A DNA stretch of 64,000 nucleotides from Bin5 sp965208965 (GTDB lineage Bacteria; Chloroflexota; Anaerolineae; Caldilineales; Caldilineaceae): positions 186,001 through 250,000 of the forward strand of contig OZ242384.1 in the NCBI GenBank assembly GCA_965208965.1, given 5' to 3'. This document shows positions 34,185 through 42,773 of this stretch, one piece after another (the first letter of the stretch is position 1; every line of letters starts with the position of its first letter). The position numbers were made by a program, and so were the translations under genes. The notes under the pieces are model-generated. The model did not search any database. It worked only from the letters and a program-made list of their open reading frames with translations, and was not told the DNA's origin.

Positions 34185-35042
34185 ATGTATCCATCCAAAT
34201 TCGATTACCACCGTCCGTCCTCTGTGGAGGAGGCGGTTCAGATCCTTTCCAGCAACCCGGATGCCAAAGTCCTGGCCGGCGGGCACAGCCTGATCCCGGT
34301 GATGAAGCTGCGGCTGGCCGCGCCTTCTGCGCTGGTCGATATCGGCCGCATCGGGGCATTGCAGGGCATCAGTCGGTCCAATGGCAGTCTGCGTATCGGC
34401 GCATGTGTCACTTACAATGAGATCGCCAACTCGGCTGATGTGCAGGCAGCCGCACCTGCGCTGGCAGAGGCGGCCGGCCAGATCGGCGACCGGCAGGTTC
34501 GTTACCGAGGCACAATCGGTGGGAACCTCTCTCACGCCGACCCGGCCTCGGATCTGCCGGCGGCTGCGCTGGCGTTAGGGGCGACACTGCACGTAACCGG
34601 CACTGGAGGCAGTCGCTCGGTCAGCGCGTCCGACTTCTTCGTCGATCTGATGATGACCGCCCTGCAACCGGATGAGATCCTCACAGGGGTTGAAGTTCCG
34701 GTAGCCCAGGCGGGGACCGGTTCGGCCTATGTTAAATGGGAGCACCCGGCCTCCGGTTATGCGCTGTGTGGGGCGGCCGCTGTCGTGACGCGCGGCGCTG
34801 GCGGCAGTTGCAGCGGAGCCAGCCTCTGTTTCAACGGCGTCTCTTCCACTGCTGTGGCCGCGACCTCTGTAACAGCCAGTCTGGTCGGCTCCGATCTGAG
34901 CGACGCTGCAATTGAGAGTGCGGTCAGCAACTTGTCGATTCCCGATGCGACCGGCGACATGTTTGCCTCGGCCGGCTATCGCCAGGAATTGGCCAAAGTT
35001 ATGGGCGCGAGGGCTCTTAGCACGGCAAGAGACAGAGCGTAA
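34185..35042 (+). CDS. coxM: Molybdenum hydroxylase FAD-binding medium subunit (CoxM-like)
   Basis: A 285-residue FAD-binding subunit. AGGHSLIPVMKLRLA (FAD-binding loop) and a second glycine-rich segment, GTIGGNLSHADPASDLPAA, are hallmarks. TALQPDEILTGVEVP follows, with a C-terminal CO_deh_flav_C-like region. It accepts electrons from CoxS. GGAGAA precedes the ATG. The S-L-M order is that of form II clusters, whereas form I clusters are M-S-L. Confidence 0.93.
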   Translation: MYPSKFDYHRPSSVEEAVQILSSNPDAKVLAGGHSLIPVMKLRLAAPSALVDIGRIGALQGISRSNGSLRIGACVTYNEIANSADVQAAAPALAEAAGQIGDRQVRYRGTIGGNLSHADPASDLPAAALALGATLHVTGTGGSRSVSASDFFVDLMMTALQPDEILTGVEVPVAQAGTGSAYVKWEHPASGYALCGAAAVVTRGAGGSCSGASLCFNGVSSTAVAATSVTASLVGSDLSDAAIESAVSNLSIPDATGDMFASAGYRQELAKVMGARALSTARDRA

Positions 35043-35065
35043 AGTCTGGAAATGAGAATTGAGGA

Positions 35066-35677
35066 GTGAGGAAAGAGAACCATGGAGTGAGGACTGAAGG
35101 AAGTTCTCGCTCCCCTCACTCTTCTTCAGTCTCTCTTCGACTCGTCGTAATCGGCGTCAGCGGCTCGGGCAAAACGACCTTTGCGGGGCAGGTAGCCCGG
35201 AAGTTGTCTCTGCCTCATATTGAGTTGGATGCACTTTACTGGGAACCGGACTGGCAAGCTTCGTCCAGGCCGGTTTTTCGCGGGCGCGTGCAAGCGGCGA
35301 CGGCAGCGGATACCTGGGTGGTGGACGGCAACTACAGCCAGAGCCGGGACATCGTCTGGAGCCGTGCTTCCCACCTTGTCTGGCTGGACTACAGTCTGCC
35401 CAGAATTATGTGGCGCGTCGTTTCACGAACTGTTCGCCGCATCTCTTCGCAGCAGGAACTATGGAGCGGCAATCACGAATCCTGGCGGGGCTCTTTAGGG
35501 CGCGACAGCATCGTCTGGTATGCTTTGTCCAATTATCATCGCCGCCGGAGGGAGTATCCGGCGCTCCTGGCCGGCCGGGAGTTTGAACACCTGACAGTGT
35601 ACCGGTTCAACAGGCCGCGGGAAGCCTCACGCTGGCTGCAGTCACTACTTCAACCCAAAACAGCGGCGCCCCAATGA
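35066..35677 (+). CDS. P-loop kinase-like protein (topology modulation/adenylate kinase-like)
   Basis: A 203-residue P-loop NTPase beginning at GTG 35066. Walker A is GVSGSGKTTFA at about residues 32-40, followed by LSLPHIELDALYWEPDW, which resembles the FlaR/topology modulation protein family. LVWLDYSLPRIMW follows, and the C-terminus contains a conserved-looking FEHLTVYRF. It may phosphorylate a nucleotide-like compound. It sits between coxM and the MoxR gene and overlaps the MoxR start by four bases, so it is part of the operon. Its role with a molybdenum hydroxylase is unclear. Confidence 0.8.
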   Translation: MRKENHGVRTEGSSRSPHSSSVSLRLVVIGVSGSGKTTFAGQVARKLSLPHIELDALYWEPDWQASSRPVFRGRVQAATAADTWVVDGNYSQSRDIVWSRASHLVWLDYSLPRIMWRVVSRTVRRISSQQELWSGNHESWRGSLGRDSIVWYALSNYHRRRREYPALLAGREFEHLTVYRFNRPREASRWLQSLLQPKTAAPQ

Positions 35678-36657
35678 CCACTCCGAACCAGTTGCCCTCC
35701 GTTCAATCCGTCGCCGAAGCCCTGCGCACGAAAGCGTATATCGCGGACCACAGCCTCGCGACCGCGATCTTCCTCGCGCTCAAATTGCGGCGCCCCCTGT
35801 TCCTGGAGGGGGAGGCCGGTGTCGGCAAGACGGAAGTGGCGAAGATTCTGTCGCAGATGCTCGACACGCGGCTGATCCGGCTCCAGTGTTACGAAGGGCT
35901 GGATGTGAGCACGGCGGTATATGAATGGAACTACGCGCGCCAGATGCTCCAGATCCGAATGATGGAAGCCACGGGGCAAGGCACACAAACGCCGGCGCCT
36001 GCCGATGAACGCACGGGCAGGGATTTGCGAGAGTCGGCGATTCAGGACCTCTTCAGCGACACGTTTCTGCTGCGGCGACCTCTCCTGCAGGCGATAGACA
36101 GCCGTGGACAGCAGAACGGCAAGGCGCCAATCCTGTTGATCGATGAATTGGACCGGGCCGACGAGGAGTTTGAGGCCTTTTTGCTGGAAGTGTTAAGCGA
36201 CTTTCAGATTACCATTCCCGAGATCGGCACGATCCAGGCGGCGACGCCACCGGTAGTGGTCATAACTTCCAACCGCACGCGCGAGATTCACGACGCCCTG
36301 AAACGCCGCTGCCTCTACCACTGGATCGACTACCCCAGCTTTGAGAAAGAGTACACGATTCTGCGCGCCAAGGCCCCCGACGCTTCAGAGCGGCTGTCGC
36401 GAGAGGTGGTGGGTTTTGTGCAGGAGTTGCGGCGCGGGGAACTGTACAAGTTCCCGGGTGTTGCTGAGACGCTGGACTGGATGAATGCCCTTACCGCGCT
36501 CGATCAGGAGGAACTGACCGAGAACGTGGTAGACGAAACGCTGGGCGTGCTTCTCAAATACCGGGACGACATCGAAAAGGTGCAAGGACAGACCGTCCGC
36601 GAAATCGTTCAGGTGTTGCGCAGCCAGGACAGCGCACGGGCAGCGCGCGATGAGTGA
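35674..36657 (+). CDS. coxD: MoxR-type AAA ATPase (CoxD-like)
   Basis: A 327-residue AAA+ ATPase. Walker A is EGEAGVGKTEVAK, Walker B is LLIDELDRADEEF and an ITSNRTREIHDALKRR sensor region follows. CoxD matures the Cu/Mo active site of CO dehydrogenase in Oligotropha; in this form II cluster a general insertion/chaperone role is inferred. It is adjacent to the VWA gene, the canonical MoxR-VWA partner. Confidence 0.92.
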   Translation: MTTPNQLPSVQSVAEALRTKAYIADHSLATAIFLALKLRRPLFLEGEAGVGKTEVAKILSQMLDTRLIRLQCYEGLDVSTAVYEWNYARQMLQIRMMEATGQGTQTPAPADERTGRDLRESAIQDLFSDTFLLRRPLLQAIDSRGQQNGKAPILLIDELDRADEEFEAFLLEVLSDFQITIPEIGTIQAATPPVVVITSNRTREIHDALKRRCLYHWIDYPSFEKEYTILRAKAPDASERLSREVVGFVQELRRGELYKFPGVAETLDWMNALTALDQEELTENVVDETLGVLLKYRDDIEKVQGQTVREIVQVLRSQDSARAARDE

Positions 36658-37930
36658 ATCCGACAGCAGTACGGCGGTCAAAAAGGAAATCACGAGCGGA
36701 GAGTGTGTAGGGAAAAGTGAGTACGAATCGCACTCTCCGCCTTTTGTACTTCCCTCCTCTGAACCCCATTCGGAAGCCCCGCTCTCCCAGGGAAACTTTC
36801 TTCAGAACATGCTGCTCTTCGCCCGCCTGTTGCGAGGGCTGAGCATCCCGGTCACGCCAACTCAAATTCTTGATCTGGCGGAGGCGCTGACGCAGATCAA
36901 CCTGCGGGTCAAGGAGCAGGCGCGCGACGCGGCCAAAGCTATTTTGGTCAGCCGGCAGGAGCATCTGGAGCTGTTCGACGAGGCTTTTGATCTGTTTTGG
37001 CGGGCGAGAGAAAAGCAGGAGCTTGCCCGTATCAATCTTGGTGAACTGCTGCAACAGACGCCGCAGGGAGAGATTCAATACCGGCTCATCCGGGCCGACC
37101 GCGAGCAGAAAGACGAACGCGATCAGGTCGACCAGGAGCCCCTTGTCGAAAAGATCTACACCTACAGCAGCGCCGAGGCCCTGCGCAGCAGGGACTTCGC
37201 CACGATGACCGAGTACGAGCTGCAGCAGGTGAATCTTTTCATGCAGCAGCTGCAATGGACGCCGGCGGAACGGCGCACGCGGCGACGCGTGCCTGCCAGC
37301 CGCGGTGATCAGGTCGACCTGCGGCGTTCGCTACGCCAGAATGTACGCTACGGAGGGGAGCCGCTGGTCATCGCACGACGCGAGCGGAAAACCCGACGCC
37401 GCCCGATTATCGCGCTGGCCGACATCAGCGGCTCGATGGACCGCTACAGCCGCGTTCTGTTGCAGTTTCTGTACTCGATCACGCACGCAATAGACAAGGT
37501 AGAGGCGTTCGTATTCAGCACACGATTGACTCGAATCACGCGTCACCTGAAGCGGCGAGACATCGACCAGGCCCTGGACCAGACCGCGCACGCGGTGCAC
37601 GACTGGGCCGGGGGCACACGCATCGGTGAAGCGATCCGCGCCTTCAATTTCGATTGGGCGCGGCGTGTCTGTGGGCAGGGCGCAATCGTCCTCGTAATCA
37701 GCGACGGCTGGGACCGGGGCGACCCGGAGATGCTGGGACAGGAGATGAGCCGGCTGCAACGCAGCTGTCACCGACTCATCTGGCTGAACCCACTGCTGGG
37801 TTCGCCGAGCTATGAGCCGCTGACGCGGGGGATTCAGGCGGCGCTGCCGCACACGGACGAATTCCTGCCGGTACATAATCTTATCAGTTTGGAGCAGCTG
37901 GCGCAGGTGATGGCGGATGCGCAGGCCTAG
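36650..37930 (+). CDS. coxE: VWA domain protein (CoxE-like)
   Basis: A 426-residue protein with a C-terminal von Willebrand A-type domain. The MIDAS motif is LADISGSMDRYSR, near residue 257, and a later GGTRIGEAIRAF segment provides the remaining metal-coordinating Thr/Asp region. The N-terminal 60 residues are low complexity and charged. It overlaps the coxD stop by eight bases. MoxR-VWA pairs act together in complex maturation. Confidence 0.9.
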   Translation: MSESDSSTAVKKEITSGECVGKSEYESHSPPFVLPSSEPHSEAPLSQGNFLQNMLLFARLLRGLSIPVTPTQILDLAEALTQINLRVKEQARDAAKAILVSRQEHLELFDEAFDLFWRAREKQELARINLGELLQQTPQGEIQYRLIRADREQKDERDQVDQEPLVEKIYTYSSAEALRSRDFATMTEYELQQVNLFMQQLQWTPAERRTRRRVPASRGDQVDLRRSLRQNVRYGGEPLVIARRERKTRRRPIIALADISGSMDRYSRVLLQFLYSITHAIDKVEAFVFSTRLTRITRHLKRRDIDQALDQTAHAVHDWAGGTRIGEAIRAFNFDWARRVCGQGAIVLVISDGWDRGDPEMLGQEMSRLQRSCHRLIWLNPLLGSPSYEPLTRGIQAALPHTDEFLPVHNLISLEQLAQVMADAQA

Positions 37931-37971
37931 AGACAAAAAGTCATTCATATCGATGAAAGGCAAGGCTTACC

Positions 37972-38286
37972 ATGAAAGAGATCCTGGCTGACATCGGCAA
38001 CTGGCAACAGGCAGGCAAACAAGTGGCGTTGGCGACGGTTGTACAGGTGTACGGGTCGGCGCCGCGGCCATTGGGCGCGAAGCTGGCCGTGTCCGAAGAC
38101 GGCGCGATGGTCGGTTCCGTCAGCGGAGGCTGTGTGGAGAGCGCCGCTGTGCAGGAGGCGCTGGAGGTGCTGGAAACGGGCAAACCGCGTCTCGTCTCCT
38201 ACGGCATCGCGGACGAAACAGCCTGGGAAGTGGGTCTGGCCTGCGGAGGTACGATCGAAGTGTTTATTGAGCCATTGAACTGGTAA
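37972..38286 (+). CDS. XdhC/CoxI-type protein, N-terminal half
   Basis: A 104-residue protein matching only the N-terminal domain of XdhC/CoxF/CoxI proteins. VALATVVQVYGSAPRPLGAKL and VGSVSGGCVES are its signatures. Such proteins assist sulfuration or insertion of the molybdenum cofactor. The C-terminal Rossmann domain is encoded by the next gene, 16 bases downstream, so the family's usual single chain is split here. Confidence 0.85.
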   Translation: MKEILADIGNWQQAGKQVALATVVQVYGSAPRPLGAKLAVSEDGAMVGSVSGGCVESAAVQEALEVLETGKPRLVSYGIADETAWEVGLACGGTIEVFIEPLNW

Positions 38287-38302
38287 TCGGAGGAAGGGCA
38301 AG

Positions 38303-39070
38303 GTGTCCGAACTGTTCCATGCGGTCGCGCAGTCAATCCATCAGGATGAACTGTGCGCGATCGTAACGGTACTGAGCGGAGACGAAATCGGGCGTAAACT
38401 GCTGGTCCGCCGGGAAGGCAATGCGGACGGGAGTGCGTGCTCCGTTGCGGCCACAGGGTCATTGGGGGACACCGCCCTGGAGCAGGCTGCCATCGCTTGC
38501 GCGGCGGAAGCGTTGGCAGCGCGACGGACGACTCGCGTTTCGCTGCCGGTAGAGGAGCGGGAATGGGATCTGCTGATCGATGTGCACGTGCCGCAGGAGA
38601 AACTGGTTATCGTGGGGGCGGTCCACATCGCCATTCCATTGGTCTCTTTCGCCCGCGCACTCGGTCTCTACACGGTGGTCATTGACGCCCGTCCGATATT
38701 CGCCACGCAGGACCGATTCGGCCATGTGGACGAGTTGATACGCAGCTGGCCCGATGAAGCTCTGCAGGAAATGAACCTCAACGAATCCTCCTATGTTGTC
38801 ACTTTGACACACGACGAGAAGTTGGACACGCCCGCCCTGATCTGTGCGCTGGACCATCCGGTCGGCTACATCGGCGCGCTCGGCTCAAAGCGCACGCATG
38901 CCAAACGTGTAACCGCTTTGCGAGAGGCCGGCGTGAGCGACGAACAGATTTCCCGCATTCACGCACCGGTCGGGCTCGACCTGGGAGGGCGCAGCCCTGG
39001 AGAGATCGCGCTGGCAATTTTGGCAGAGATAGTACAGGTGCGGAATCACAGTAAGGAGGCGGGCAGGTGA
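38303..39070 (+). CDS. XdhC/CoxI-type protein, C-terminal Rossmann half
   Basis: A 255-residue protein starting at GTG. Residues 1-90 are an extra alpha/beta region; LVIVGAVHIAIPLVSFARALG is the Rossmann motif of XdhC C-terminal domains, with VVIDARP, YVVTLTHD, GYIGALGSKRTHAKR and PVGLDLGGRSPGEIALAI. It completes the split XdhC. Its stop overlaps the glcD start (GTGA), linking the molybdenum hydroxylase operon with the glycolate oxidase genes. Confidence 0.88.
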   Translation: MSELFHAVAQSIHQDELCAIVTVLSGDEIGRKLLVRREGNADGSACSVAATGSLGDTALEQAAIACAAEALAARRTTRVSLPVEEREWDLLIDVHVPQEKLVIVGAVHIAIPLVSFARALGLYTVVIDARPIFATQDRFGHVDELIRSWPDEALQEMNLNESSYVVTLTHDEKLDTPALICALDHPVGYIGALGSKRTHAKRVTALREAGVSDEQISRIHAPVGLDLGGRSPGEIALAILAEIVQVRNHSKEAGR

Positions 39071-40512
39071 ACGATCATCCACTGATCGAGGCATTTTCGC
39101 GCATGTATGATTCCGAACGTCTCCTGACCCGCCCTGCCCAGTTGATGGCATACGAATCGGACGCGTTGACGGCATTCCAGCAGAGACCGGCGGCGGTGGT
39201 GATCCCGCACGACCGCGCGGAGGTTATCGAAACTATCCGTCTTTGCCACGAGCACAACGTCCCTTTCGTTGCACGGGGCAGCGGCACCAGTTTGTCGGGC
39301 GGCTCCTTGCCGATCGCTGACGGAATCGTTATCGCCCTCAATCGCCTCGACCGGATCCTGCGGTTGGACGCGGAAGAGCGCATCGCCGTCGTCGAGCCCG
39401 GCGTGATCAACCTGAAAGTTTCCGATGCCGCCAAGCCCTACGGTCTCTACTATGCGCCCGATCCATCCAGCCAGTCCATCTGCACGATCGGCGGCAACGT
39501 GGCATTTAACTCGGGCGGGGCGCACTGTCTGAAATACGGCATGACAAGCAACCACGTATTGGGGATGACCGTCGCTCTGCCCGACGGCGAGGTAGTCGAG
39601 CTGGGCGGCGAAAGCCTGGAAGGCGTGGGACCCGATCTGCCGGGCTTTTTCGTGGGCAGCGAGGGACTTTTCGGCGTTGCGCTGGAGATTACGCTGCGAC
39701 TGTTGCCGATCCCGCAGACCTATCGGACCGTGCTGGCGGCGTACGACTCGTTACATGCGGCTGGGGATGCCGTGACGGCGGTGGTCGCTTCCGGCCTGTT
39801 GCCGGGGGCAATCGAAATCATGGACGCGCTGGCGATCAAGGCGGCGGAGGTTGGCGCAAAGGCGGGTTATCCAAAAGCGCCGGCACTGCTGATCGTCGAG
39901 CTGGAGGGGGAAGAGAGCGCGGTGGAAGCCGAATTTGCCCAGTTGATGCAGTTGATCGAGGAGACCTCGCCGCTCGAGGTGCGAATGGCACAGACAGCGG
40001 ACGAACGCGCCCGTATCTGGAAGGGGCGCAAGGCAGCCTTCTCAGCGGTTGGCCGGCTGGCCCCGGACTATATTGTGCAAGATGGCGTTGTGCCCCGCAG
40101 CCGGTTGGGTGACGCGCTGGCGGAGATCGACCGACTCAGCGCAAGTTACGGCATCGAAGTAGCCAATGTCTTCCACGCCGGTGACGGCAATTTGCACCCG
40201 CTGATCCTCTTTGACGGTCGCGAAGAGGGCGCGCTGGAACGGGCCGAAGAGCTTGCCGGCGAAATCCTCGAACTGTGTGTCGATCTGGGCGGCTCCATCA
40301 CAGGGGAGCACGGGGTCGGCATGGAAAAACGCGCCTTCCTTCCCAAAATGTATGGGCCGCTGGAGATGCAGGCGATGGAGGACGTGCGCCGTAGCGTGGA
40401 CAGCAGGTCTCTCGCCAATCGCGGCAAGATGCTGCCGGCGGGCGAGGCCGAGTCGTTGTCGCACGTCGGACCCCATCCGCTGGAGAAGGCCGGCGTCATT
40501 TTCAGGGAGTAA
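39067..40512 (+). CDS. glcD: Glycolate oxidase FAD-linked subunit
   Basis: A 481-residue FAD-linked oxidase of the GlcD/D-lactate dehydrogenase group. VARGSGTSLSGGSLP is the FAD-binding motif; ADEARIWKGRKAAF and a FHAGDGNLHPLI metal/substrate motif follow, and the C-terminus has GEHGVGMEKRAFLP. It oxidises glycolate or a related 2-hydroxyacid with GlcE and GlcF. A GTG start overlaps the previous stop. Confidence 0.93.
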   Translation: MNDHPLIEAFSRMYDSERLLTRPAQLMAYESDALTAFQQRPAAVVIPHDRAEVIETIRLCHEHNVPFVARGSGTSLSGGSLPIADGIVIALNRLDRILRLDAEERIAVVEPGVINLKVSDAAKPYGLYYAPDPSSQSICTIGGNVAFNSGGAHCLKYGMTSNHVLGMTVALPDGEVVELGGESLEGVGPDLPGFFVGSEGLFGVALEITLRLLPIPQTYRTVLAAYDSLHAAGDAVTAVVASGLLPGAIEIMDALAIKAAEVGAKAGYPKAPALLIVELEGEESAVEAEFAQLMQLIEETSPLEVRMAQTADERARIWKGRKAAFSAVGRLAPDYIVQDGVVPRSRLGDALAEIDRLSASYGIEVANVFHAGDGNLHPLILFDGREEGALERAEELAGEILELCVDLGGSITGEHGVGMEKRAFLPKMYGPLEMQAMEDVRRSVDSRSLANRGKMLPAGEAESLSHVGPHPLEKAGVIFRE

Positions 40513-40576
40513 GGGCAGACCACGTCCGTGAGAAACACACTTTGAAAGAGATTCCATCCTTGTGGGCAGGTGAGAG

Positions 40577-42709
40577 GTGAGAAGAACCATACTCTTCGCC
40601 ACTGCCCTGTTCGTCCTCACCCTTGTCGGCGCCTGCATTCCGAGCGATGAGCTTCTTCAACCGGGCGCCGAACCTGCTGCTGAACCGCAACCCGAAACGA
40701 CCGCTGCGCCGGCGCCGCCCAGCGAAAACGTCGCGGTACTGGGAACCGCAGATGCCTTTGAAAGAAGCCATTTTGCGCAGCTTGCGATCGACGGGGATCT
40801 GGAATCGATCTGGAATTCGCAGCAGTTGGCGCCGCAATGGTTCTCGATCGCGTTCGACAGTTTCTACCTGGTTGACAGAATTGAACTGATCGTCACGCAG
40901 CTGCCCGCAGGCCCTACTACGCATGAGATCTGGCTGGGCAGCGGTTCCGACACGCGCGTCCTCCAGGATAGGCTCATCGACGTCCATACCGAAGACGGCC
41001 AGACTTTGGAAATCTCGGTCGAACCGCCTCGCAGGCTGAATGAGGTCCTTATTGTGACCCTCAGCAGCCCCAGTTGGGTAGGGTGGCGAGAGGTAAGAGT
41101 GTTCGGGTCGGCTGCTGCAGAGCAACTGGAAGAAGCGGCGCGAGAGACGGATGCCGGCGGGCCCGAGCAAGCGGAGGCAGAGTCGCCTGCACCGTCGGGG
41201 GAGAATGTTGCAACCGTTGGATCGGGGTTTGCCTCGGCAGGGGAGGAGCTGGCCGGCCTGGCGATTGACGGCGATCCGGACTCATTTTGGACTGCGCAGC
41301 TCCCTGCTCCACAATGGTACTCGGTTTCCTTTGACGAACTCTACATTGTTGACAAACTGGAGCTGAAGATCGCACAGTCTCCGGCAGGCCAGACCACGCA
41401 TGAGATCTGGCTGGGTAACGGCTCCGGCACGCGCACGCTGTACATGAGATTCGACCACCTGCACACGGAAGATGGGCAGACGCTGGAAGTCCCCATTCTC
41501 CCCCCGCGCAATATCAGCGAGGTGCAGATCCTGACGCTTGACAGTCCGAGCTGGGTAGCCTGGCGCGAGGTAAGTGTGTTTGGTTCACCTTCCGAAGACC
41601 CCGTCGGTGATGCCGGGCTGCCGCGCTTCAGTTTGGAAAGACACGCCGAAGGGCTTGCGTTGCCTGTCCAGGTGACACATGCCGGCGACGGGTCGGGGCG
41701 CATCTTCGTAGTCGAGCAGGAGGGAACTGTTCGCATCGTCAGAGACGGCGTTACCGATGAGGCGCCCTTCCTGGACATTTCCCCACGAGTCCGTTGCTGT
41801 GGAGAGCGAGGGTTGCTCAATATCGCTTTTCCACCGGGCTACGCAGACAAGCAACACTTCTATGTGAGCTATACGGACAGAGCCGGGGACACCGTCATCA
41901 GCCGCTTCACGACGACCGCCGATCCTGACCGGGCCGATCCTGAGAGCGAGGAGGTGGTTCTCCTGATCGCCCAGCCGGACCAGGTCCACAACGGCGGCCG
42001 CATCGTTTTTGGTCCCGACGGATACCTTTACATTGGCAGCGGTGACGGAGGCCACCCTACCCTCAAAGATGTCGAAAACCGTGCACAGGACCCGGGCACT
42101 CTTCTAGGCAAAATTTTGCGTATCGACGTGGAGTCGGAAGCTAGGCCCTACGGCATACCGGCGGACAACCCATTTTCCCAATTCGACGGTCATCGCGGCG
42201 AGATATGGGCACTGGGCCTGCGCAATCCGTGGGGGTTTGCCTTTGACAAGGTTACCGGCGATCTTTACATCCCTGATCCGGGCCACATAAAGCACGAGGA
42301 AGTAAACTTTCAGCCCGCAGAAAGCCGCGGCGGCGAAAACTACGGGTGGAACATCAAGGAGGGCAGCAGGTGTTTTGAGTCGCTGACCTGCGGCGCGCAG
42401 AGCCTGGTTTCACCTGTAGTTGAGTACGATCACGTCTACTCCTGTGCGATCGTGGGTGGCGCTGTTTATCGAGGCAGCGACTATCCCGCATTGCAGGGCG
42501 TTTTCTTCTATGGCGACTTCTGCAGCGGCAGGGTCTGGGGGTTGAAAAGGTCGGAGGACGATGCGCGCCGAAGCATCTACGATGGTTGGCTGAGCACACT
42601 TCCTGTGAATGCGAGGGTCCCGGTCAGCAGCGTGGGCGAGGATGAAGAGGGCAACTTGTACGTCACCGGTTATCAGGATGGCGCTCTGTACTTGATTACG
42701 GGCGAATGA
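40577..42709 (+). CDS. Lipoprotein sugar dehydrogenase (GSDH type) with two F5/8C-like domains
   Basis: A 710-residue protein starting at GTG. A lipobox VGAC (Cys about 21) follows the signal. Two discoidin-like (F5/8 type C) repeats at about 50-180 and 205-340 each contain AIDGD, THEIWLG, HTEDGQTLE and SWVxWREV. The C-terminal domain (about 350-710) is a glucose/sorbosone dehydrogenase beta-propeller with RIFVVEQEGTVRI, HNGGRIVFGPDGYLYIGSGDGG and YGWNIKEG. It probably binds PQQ and oxidises a sugar at the outer surface. It lies between glcD and glcE. Confidence 0.85.
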   Translation: MRRTILFATALFVLTLVGACIPSDELLQPGAEPAAEPQPETTAAPAPPSENVAVLGTADAFERSHFAQLAIDGDLESIWNSQQLAPQWFSIAFDSFYLVDRIELIVTQLPAGPTTHEIWLGSGSDTRVLQDRLIDVHTEDGQTLEISVEPPRRLNEVLIVTLSSPSWVGWREVRVFGSAAAEQLEEAARETDAGGPEQAEAESPAPSGENVATVGSGFASAGEELAGLAIDGDPDSFWTAQLPAPQWYSVSFDELYIVDKLELKIAQSPAGQTTHEIWLGNGSGTRTLYMRFDHLHTEDGQTLEVPILPPRNISEVQILTLDSPSWVAWREVSVFGSPSEDPVGDAGLPRFSLERHAEGLALPVQVTHAGDGSGRIFVVEQEGTVRIVRDGVTDEAPFLDISPRVRCCGERGLLNIAFPPGYADKQHFYVSYTDRAGDTVISRFTTTADPDRADPESEEVVLLIAQPDQVHNGGRIVFGPDGYLYIGSGDGGHPTLKDVENRAQDPGTLLGKILRIDVESEARPYGIPADNPFSQFDGHRGEIWALGLRNPWGFAFDKVTGDLYIPDPGHIKHEEVNFQPAESRGGENYGWNIKEGSRCFESLTCGAQSLVSPVVEYDHVYSCAIVGGAVYRGSDYPALQGVFFYGDFCSGRVWGLKRSEDDARRSIYDGWLSTLPVNARVPVSSVGEDEEGNLYVTGYQDGALYLITGE

Positions 42710-42773
42710 GCGGCAAAAGTGGCCGGCCTGGGGTCTTCGCTTTTGGTGGCGCAGGGGCACACAAGTAAACTGA

